The notes beneath the pieces are model-generated. The model made no database searches. It was not told the DNA's origin and saw only the letters and a program-made list of their open reading frames with translations. The position numbers were made by a program, and so were the translations under genes. 64,000 nucleotides of DNA, from the NCBI GenBank assembly GCA_003049465.1, contig PYSS01000103.1, positions 81,040-145,039 of the forward strand, in the 5' to 3' direction. Source of the DNA: Magnaporthiopsis rhizophila (Eukaryota; Ascomycota; Sordariomycetes; Magnaporthales; Magnaporthaceae). This document shows positions 57,379 through 64,000 of the stretch, piece by piece (within the stretch, counting starts at the first letter, position 1; each line of letters opens with the position of its first letter).

Positions 57379-58027
57379 ATGAAGGCCCAGTTCAACAACG
57401 CCCTCGCCTGCGCCCTGGCGGCGCTCGCCACCTCGGTCATGGCCGAGCCCGTGCCAGTCGAGGCGCCCGCGGCCGTGGCGCCGAGGGCGGCGACCATGAC
57501 CCCCATGCAGTGCTACACCGAGGGGTAAGCCAGCCAGCCAGCTAGCGGATAAAATAACCCAAAGAAAAAAGGGTCAAAAAAGCTAACAAATAGCAATTTA
57601 CCACAAAAGCCCCTTCCTCGACTGCATCAAGCCCCTGACGGCAGCGACCACGTGCGCGGACCAGGCGGACCCGACGGCCATCCTGAGCTGCGCCTGCGCC
57701 CAGGGCAGCGCCCTGTACAGCTGCTACACCAACAACTGCGCGTCTGACCAGTTCTTCTCCAGCTACAAGGCCGGCCTGGACGCCTGCTCGTCCGTCGGCG
57801 CCGGCAACGGCGGCGCCCCGCCCCCGGCCGCCGCCACCCCCACCGGCGGGTCTGGAGCCGGCGGCAGCGGCGGCGGTGCCGGTGCCGCCAAGACCACTTC
57901 CTCGCCCGCCGCCACCGGCACGGGTGCCGCCAAGAACGCGGCTGCCGGGCCCTCTGTCCCGGCCTCTGGCCTGGCCGGTATGGGCGCCTCGCTGGCCCTG
58001 GTGCTCGGCGTGGTCGCGTGGTTGTGA
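57379..58027 (+). CDS. GPI-anchored, CFEM-like eight-cysteine surface protein
   Basis: Exon 1 is 57379-57524, an 85-bp intron follows (57525-57609; GTAAGC…AAAAG), and exon 2 is 57610-58027, giving 187 residues. A signal peptide covers residues 1-22 (ends SVMA). Eight cysteines at 45, 54, 64, 76, 78, 87, 92 and 108 follow C-x8-C-x9-C-x11-CxC-x8-C-x4-C-x15-C. The second half fits the CFEM signature, while the first spacing (x8 instead of x3) is wider. A Gly/Ser/Ala/Thr-rich stalk (115-160) and a C-terminal hydrophobic tail (SGLAGMGASLALVLGVVAWL) indicate a GPI anchor at the cell surface. CFEM-type proteins bind heme or act at the wall, but this role is inferred. The gene looks intact and converges on the peroxin-like gene. 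Confidence 0.8.
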
Positions 58028-58474
58028 ATCTCGGAGGCGATGGCGCGGGACTGGAGGTTGATCACGGTTGTTGTGTGAATCAGAAATACAAGGCCAGGGG
58101 ACTGTTGGTATCGTATTCCGAGAGAGGGAAAAAAGCGACCCGAAACTCGGGCGGCTAGTAATAAGTGTGACAATTCTGCTAAATCTTAATGAACAAGTTG
58201 GGCTTGTATCTGGCCTGCCTGAACGCCCTGTACCCCATCCCTGTGTGGCCCAAAACCCCGTCAGCCCTGTCCAGTTCCGAGAAAACCCGCGCTAGGTAAA
58301 CACCCAGTAATCTACCAAGCCAAAATCAACACACGATGACCGTGATGAAGTCGTTCGTGCCTCTCTATCCAAACATAATGTCCCAATGCGAAACCCGAAC
58401 CCGAAGCCCAAAACGGAAAGCGCCAGAAACAAAGACCAAAGGGGAAAATAGTCATGAACAGCTTAGCTACCTTA
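58028..58474. other. Convergent 3' intergenic region
   Basis: Presumed 3' UTRs of the two convergent genes on either side. Nothing else is recognised. Confidence 0.5.
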
Positions 58475-60698
58475 TCACTCCAGACCCATCCGGAGCTCGT
58501 CTCCGACGCCCCATTGGTCCCGCTCCATGGAGGCGCCCTGTATCTCCAAGCCGAGACTGGTGCCCAGCGACGCGGCCGCGTCCTCGCGCTCCTCCTCGAG
58601 GCTGCTGGCCGCCGCGCTGCTGGTGCGTCTGCCCCGCCGCGTCGTAGACGTGTCCGTCGTCCGTCGCCGGAGTGACGGCGCCCTAAACCCAGACGTCCAC
58701 CCTCCGCCGGTGGTAGAGGTTGTTGCTGCTGGTGCTGCCGAGCGCGACGACGACGACGACAGCAGCGACGACGCGTCCTCACGATCGTTGCCGCTATGCT
58801 TGCCATTTGTTTTGGCCGCTGCTTCCGCTGCCCCTTTTAGGCCGTCTACAGCGGGAGATGGAGCGGCAGAATCACCCGGGAGCTCAGACGGCGGCATGTC
58901 CGTATCGTCGACCTCGACAAGCTCGGCATCGCGGTACCATTTCCTGCGTCTTGTCCAACGACCCCAGCTGTCCTGCCCTCGGCGGCCATTTTGCCACTGG
59001 TGCACAAACGTTAGCTAGGGGCCTTTGTTCAACAGAGTGCCGGGAGTCTTAATCACGCGGTTATCGCCATACCTTGTTGTCGTAATACACCCACCCCATC
59101 TTGCCACCCTCCCCGTCGTAGTTCCACTCGACATCCCCTCCTCCGCCCTGCTTGGCAGCCGCCCGGACGGCGTCGTCAGGGACACCGTCGACCTTCCAGC
59201 GACTTCCTTCGACCCACCGCCAGCGCATGCGGCTGCCGTCCTCAACCTCGGGCAGCTCGAACTGGTCCCGCGGCGGGACCGCGTTGTTACGCTCATCTGT
59301 CCATGCCGCTCGCTCGTACGTGAACAGGCTCGACGTCCAGCCCAGCCCGACCCAGCGCCGTTGGTTCTCGTAGATTATAAACGTGAATCGCACCCCGGTC
59401 TCGTTGCCGCCCCCACCCCGCGCCGCCCGCCGTATGGCCTTTGTTAGCTCCGATTCGCGTCGGCGGTAGATGGATCCCTCCGCGGTGGCCGACTCCTTGG
59501 TGGAGGCGGAAAACGCGTCGCGGCCGCCCGCTCGGCCTGGCGGCGGCCTTTCGAGGCCCTCGAATTGTAGCCCCGTCACGAGGGCGGCCAGCCTGCGAAC
59601 GGATCGCGAGCGCCAGAGCAGCGTGCGGCCGACACAGCAGACCCTGGCGTGCCAGGTCAGGGCGACAGTGCCTGCCACCAGGACGACGCGGCGGGCCGTA
59701 ACCAGGCGCCAGGGAGGCAGCGTCAGGGCAAACCAGAAGGGGGTGCAGAGGAGAATCCGGATAAGCAGGGCGGTGAGGGCGGGGCGGGTCGTTGCCGACG
59801 TCGGGGTCCGCTGGGTGCTCAAGAAGTCGGTCAGCTCCAGCAGCGGCTCGAGCAGGATGTTGCAGCGGGAAGTGAACTCGCGCAGCGTCTCCACCATCTC
59901 GTCCAGGGTCTTGCGGTGGCGAGTGCTAGTCGTCTCAGCCGTCGAGCCCACGCGCTGATGTCCCTGCCCGGTGCCGCCGCCGCCGCCGCCGCCAGTGTTA
60001 CCGCCGCCCGCTCCAGGACCGCCGGGGGTGGACGTGCCGTCAGTCTTGGACGCTCCACCTCCGGTCCCTCCAGCTGCGGCCGCGCTGCCGTTGCTTGTCG
60101 TGGTGGGTTTGCCAGCCCTCTTGGCCTTGGCAATCTGGTCCGCATTCCCGGCGGCCCCTTCTTTCGACCCAGGCTCGGTCCAGCTGCTACTGCTCAGGGG
60201 GCTGAAGCGGCGGCCATACATGCCGGCAATCAAACCCACAACCAGCAGCAGCGGCCCCACAACGCGGACCAGGACGTCGCCGTATAGCACAGTGGTCCAG
60301 AAGGCGACGACGAGCAGGAAGCTCTCCCACTGGTCCTCTGTCGTCCATGTCAAGAGGCCGACAAGCTTGTTCAGGGGCAGCAGGAAAGGATGGCTGTAGG
60401 CGAGGGCGCGCGTGATCTGTGGCGGGGTGGCCAGCAGCAGGGGGGACTTTTGGTGGACTAGGATGGTGCTGCGACGCTTGGCGGCCGAGGTGGTGCTGCC
60501 GGATAGGGTGGCGGGCGAGAAAGCAGCGTAAGTCGGGCTCGGGCCGGGCGCGGAGAAGGTGGCGGTAAAGCCGTCGGAGGAGGCAGGATGTCGCGAGGGC
60601 GGCGTCGTCGTCGTCGTCGGGGTGAGGAACTTGGCGGTCGAGGAGGCGACGTCGTGCGGATCTCGCCGCTGGGGCCTGGGTGTTGCCATCTGGACCAT
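58475..60698 (-). CDS. Peroxisomal Pex24/dysferlin-domain membrane protein (Pex30/31/32-like)
   Basis: Exon 1 is 59073-60698, a 76-bp intron follows (58997-59072; GTATGG…branch GCTAACG…CCAG), and exon 2 is 58475-58996, giving 715 residues. A second in-frame ATG nine bases later (MATPRPQRRDP) is an equally good start. A disordered N-terminus leads into the Pex24 domain, about residues 78-165 (SPLLLATPPQITRALAYSHP, then a hydrophobic pair), with further hydrophobic segments around 308-350. A Gly-rich linker covers 200-246. A DysFN-like region (437-470: RFTFIIYENQRRWVGLGW) and DysFC-like Trp/Arg repeats (492-505, 523 to past the intron: WVYYDN, WGRWTRRRKWYRDAELVEV) follow. Family members sit at ER-peroxisome contacts and control peroxisome number. 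It looks intact. Confidence 0.9.
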
Positions 60699-62661
60699 CC
60701 AGGGAGTGTCCTGTATTTTTATGCGGGGACAATAAGGATCGTCGACTGTCAGTTAGGCAAGAGTCGACGGGATCCCGAGGTCGGGGCGGCTGGTCCTGGT
60801 GCGTGCAGGGAGCGCATTTGCGCGGCGCGACGGGTGCGATCGAGCAGCGAGGCTCCCGCCGGTCCGCGAGGGCAACAGCCGGGCCGAGGACGAAGATGGC
60901 GACGAGAGGTCATGCGACCAAACAAAGCCAGCAGCCAGTAGCACGCAGCCAGCAGAGCGCAGTACGCAGCGAACACGCGGACCAGGCAACCTTGCTAGCC
61001 TGGGTGCGGAGATTGGCAAAATGGCCCAAGAGACTGCTCGCTGCTGGATAGAGGAACAATGCAAATGATGGTGGACTCACGATGGCTGCCATCAAGAAGC
61101 TTCGTGGTTGGAAGGCGCTCCAGCGGTCCACCACGTCATCGGTTCTCCTGTGGTGCGCCGTCGATTCTGCCAGTGCATGGCTCACCCGCCACCACGGTCC
61201 TGTCGAATGGAGCACCAGCCCAGGAGCAGGGGTGTTCTTGGCCGTCGGGTTGGGCGTCAAATGGGGGCGGTCGTCCGAACCAGGAAGGCAGCACGAGGAG
61301 ACTGAGGCAAAAAGACGAGTACCTAGGTTTGGCTCAGCTCCTGTCCTTGCAGGTGTATTGGCATGGCAAACAAACAAACTTCGAGTCCGGATTCTTCGGC
61401 GGCTGTTCTGGCACACGTGAGGCCGGCACCAGTGGACTCATTGAGAGACACCACCCAGCTGGCTGGGTCACTGGCCCCAGTGCTGGGCAGGCACACAGCG
61501 GCGCAGCTGCCGCTAGAACAGGGCCCCCGCTCGGACCTGGCCAGCCACCTCGGCTCTAACCCACAGGAGCTCCACGAGCCAAGACGAAGCAACGGCGCGA
61601 TCACATGCAAGATTTGAAGCCAAACTGCACGCTTGTCAGCCTGCCGAGCTGGGATTGCGTATTAGTTGTAGACAGCACCAGACAAGATGCTGCCCAGCAA
61701 GGGACCAAGGAATGTCGTTATTTGACCAAACGATGCGAAACTGTCAGGCGACAGCGTGCAAATAGCCCCGTGCAGTCCCACCACCGCGGGCTAGCATGGA
61801 ACTTATCTCGAGCTAACCCCAGCAGGTCCCCCTGAACCATGTTGGAATAGGCCAGTGCTTCTGTAACATGGACATAGGTTGTCAACCACGGTCTAGAACC
61901 TCTAATTAACACAACGTTAATATATATAGGCAGAGGGTAATCAGCTGCCCCCCCCCCCCCCTTTTTTTTTTCTAACTAATTACCATCTCTTGCGTAGCCA
62001 TCCAATCAGAGAACTGTTAAGTAGAACGGGCATGCTCCCATGTCGAGGAGGCGTGCGGAGCTCCTGTCGGTGGCAGGGTAGAAATGGACGGCACGATTCC
62101 GAGCTCCAAGTAGGGCGGATACATAGGAAGGCCTGTATCCAAATGTACTTGGAAATATTTGTATCGATAGCGCAGGATGGCTCTGGCTCAGAGGGTTTAC
62201 ACAGCACGAATTCTCAAACGTTTCGATATAGGCTTTCGCCTACAGCAGCAACCACAAAGCGTACCCTGACATCACCTGGGCTGTCCTGTGCTGCCACCGT
62301 CTCCCCCGCGTGAGAAAAAGATTGGTAGCGCAAAGCGGGCGCCATTATAGCCGGAATGCATCTTCAACACCCCTCGTTTTCTTCGCACAAGCGAGGCTAC
62401 TCCCGCATCCGCGTGTGGGCTGGTTGGTGTCTGTCATGCGTCCTCAAGGCTATGCGATCATCACCAGTACAATGCCGGAAGCTCAAGCCCACAGCTTCTT
62501 GGATAATTAATTACACCTGATCTGGATCTGCGGCTACCACAAGCGGTTCGCATCAGACGCTCAACGGTCCAGTTCCACTTTCGCGCACGGGATCCCTGGC
62601 GTCCGTCCAGGCCGTCGGCCAAGCAGCCCATCCCTGTGCCGGCGATGGACACGACCACATC
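60699..62661. other. Intergenic, no supported gene
   Basis: This includes the presumed promoter of the peroxin-like gene. Several frames on both strands (61059-61559, 60910-61416 and others) overlap each other without motifs, and I do not call them. Confidence 0.5.
61948..61971 (+). repeat. Homopolymer C14-T10 tract
   Basis: A run of 14 C (61948-61961) is followed by 10 T (61962-61971), next to the AT-rich TATATATA stretch at 61920. Confidence 0.9.
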
Positions 62662-62711
62662 CCACCCGAGGGCCACCCGAGGGCCACCCGAGGGCCACCC
62701 GAGGGCCACCC
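62662..62711 (+). repeat. 11-bp tandem repeat (CCACCCGAGGG)
   Basis: Four consecutive perfect copies are followed by a degenerate one (CCACCCAAGAG), shortly upstream of the hypothetical gene at 62748. Confidence 0.9.
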
Positions 62712-62747
62712 AAGAGCCCCGCCCGCACACGACCCTTCAGGCCACAC

Positions 62748-63449
62748 ATGCCGGGGCAGCGGCACCGCGACCGAATCACGAGCGTGCTGGTCCTGGCGGC
62801 CGGACGCCGCGAGGGCGATGACCGCCTGCCCGAGTCGGTCGAGTTCCGCGCCATGCTGGACTTGTACCTCTCAAGTCCGCGGCCCAGCGTGCGCCAGGGC
62901 AACGCTATCCTCGACGTCGTCTCGGCCCGGCTAACTGCCCCGGACCGTGTCGACGACGCCGTGACCGCCCTGCACTCCCCGCTCCCCGGCGGTGTCTACT
63001 GCGATGAGTGGGACGAGGCCGCGTGGTTCCGCGCAGCGCGCAACCTGGCGCCCGACGGCGACGGCGACGGCATGCCCGAGCACTACCGCGACTGGCGAGT
63101 CGTGCTGGCCACGGCGGAGCTGGTCTTCCACACACGCCCTGCGCACAGCGATGCGCTGCCGCCCAGCTCGACGACTACAACAACAACAGCAACCACAGCG
63201 ATAGCGGCAGCACCCGCCCGTGTTCGGGCCGTGGCGGTCGAGTTCACGCGCCCGCTGCGCTTCGTGGTGACGTCACCGCCCTATTGCGGCGTGCCGGCGT
63301 GGGGTCCCGAGGCCCAGGCCGTGGTCCCGGAGCTGCGCCAGGTGACGCGTGACGCTCAGCTACCTGCACCGCGAGCTGGCGTTTGCTGCCGTTGCCGGGT
63401 TGGGCGGAGGGCCCCTCCATCTAATTTGTCGTTGGGCCGGCGACGTTGA
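62748..63449 (+). CDS. Hypothetical protein, possibly frameshifted near its end
   Basis: This is a GC-rich 233-codon frame starting MPGQRHRDRITSVLVLAAG. The body looks like a real globular protein (SVEFRAMLDLYL, AILDVVSARLTAPDRVDDAV, WFRAARNLAPDGDGDGMPEH, RDWRVVLATAELVFHTRP), followed by a Thr/Ala low-complexity insert encoded by ACA repeats (63174-63215) and FVVTSPPYCGVPAWGPEA. After about 63355 the called frame turns into Arg/Cys-rich text. A neighbouring frame gives SYLHRELAFAAVAGLGGG and LHLICRWAGDVDLGYLP, ending at a TAG in 63483-63490. A one-base frameshift or a short unseen intron is likely. The family is not recognised. Confidence 0.4.
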   Translation: MPGQRHRDRITSVLVLAAGRREGDDRLPESVEFRAMLDLYLSSPRPSVRQGNAILDVVSARLTAPDRVDDAVTALHSPLPGGVYCDEWDEAAWFRAARNLAPDGDGDGMPEHYRDWRVVLATAELVFHTRPAHSDALPPSSTTTTTTATTAIAAAPARVRAVAVEFTRPLRFVVTSPPYCGVPAWGPEAQAVVPELRQVTRDAQLPAPRAGVCCRCRVGRRAPPSNLSLGRRR

Positions 63450-64000
63450 TCTGGGCTACCTACCTTGCCTATATGTAGGTAGGTGGTAGGTCTACTAATC
63501 ACATCGTCCATTGTTCGATCGCGGTGCGGGTTTTCCAGCCCTCTTTTACGCTGCAGACCGCGGGATCCAGGGGCTCGTGTGCGCCAAATCGATCGTTGCG
63601 TACGGTTGATGACACGATTGATGGGCCTTGGCCACAGCGCTCAAAGTGCTGTATTCGGCACAGAGGCTGGGCCCATCCAGCGCGTCAATATCGGCGAAGT
63701 ACACCACCAGACTTATTGGACCCGCAGAGAAGCACTAGCGACAATCCTACCTAATTATCAATAATAGCGGACATTGCAAATCGGGGCATGACAGGCCTTG
63801 TCGACGTCTAATACGAAGCACAGCTGCCCGTGCTTTGAAACAGCCATTTCCCAATATCTGCCCATTACTAAAACTGCTTATTAGAGGGACCGCCTGTTGA
63901 TTGTCTAAGTGCGCGATCGCGACTACATCCATTAAATTAGGCAGGGGTACGCGACGGGCATTTAAGGGGAATGGCCCGACACTGTGGCCCACTGTTCGCC
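63450..64000. other. End of window, no gene recognised
   Basis: The first 40 bp may belong to the preceding gene if its frameshift is real, with TAGGTAGGTGG repeats at 63475-63489. The rest is unique sequence with only short frames. Confidence 0.4.

Noticed and set aside
61059..61559. Overlapping frames in 60.7-61.8 kb
   Set aside because: Frames on both strands are of similar length, with no start context, domain or splice pattern that makes one preferable.

Overview
The window looks like nuclear DNA of a filamentous ascomycete (Pezizomycotina, probably a Sordariomycete). GC-rich islands hold genes with short GT-AG introns (63-102 bp). They alternate abruptly with very AT-rich blocks of dead Ty3/gypsy retrotransposons. 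The decay is almost all C-to-T and G-to-A, with CAG to TAG, CAA to TAA, TGG to TAG, Cys to Tyr and YLDD to YLDN/YLNN. That is the signature of repeat-induced point mutation (RIP). Element names A, B, C, E, F, G and H are arbitrary labels used here.

Left block (1-17330, all minus strand): element C is outermost. Element B is inserted in the C gag (target duplication CCAGA at 2004-2008 and 16679-16683). Element A is inserted in the 3' LTR of B, 73 bp from its end. Gene island 1 (17331-23946) carries a hypothetical gene, a possible fragment of a Zn2Cys6-type regulator, a dead LaeA-like methyltransferase and the 3' part of a cytochrome P450. This looks like the remains of a small secondary-metabolism locus.

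Right block (23947-53494): a 29.5-kb nested retrotransposon pile splits the P450 gene. Element E (minus, 311-bp LTRs, duplication GCGAG) entered the P450. Element H (plus, 500-bp LTRs, duplication GGTGG) then entered the body of E, and element F (plus, 449-bp LTRs, duplication GGCTG) entered an LTR of E. Finally G (minus, 486-bp LTRs, duplication AGAAA, one copy RIP-mutated) entered F at the chromodomain. The P450 resumes at 53495 with its N-terminal exon, and the two halves join in frame.

Gene island 2 (53500-64000) holds the P450 N-terminus, a fragment of another LTR, a hypothetical protein with a possible myristoylated N-terminus, a GPI-anchored eight-cysteine (CFEM-like) surface protein, a peroxisomal Pex24/dysferlin-domain protein and a further hypothetical gene.

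The most unusual observation is a second gene in the A/B/F/G/H family. It lies between pol and the 3' LTR, on the opposite strand to gag-pol and tail-to-tail with it. Every copy encodes about 180 residues with a C-x2-C-x7/8-C-x9-C-x2-C-x7-C cluster (Zn2Cys6-like), then a charged probable coiled coil, then a conserved acidic/proline/tryptophan motif. The LTRs of the same family carry subfamily-specific palindrome arrays in U3, a conserved R-region hairpin, and a 9-nt match between that hairpin and the sequence just inside the 5' LTR that suggests self-priming. No tRNA, rRNA or CRISPR array was recognised.
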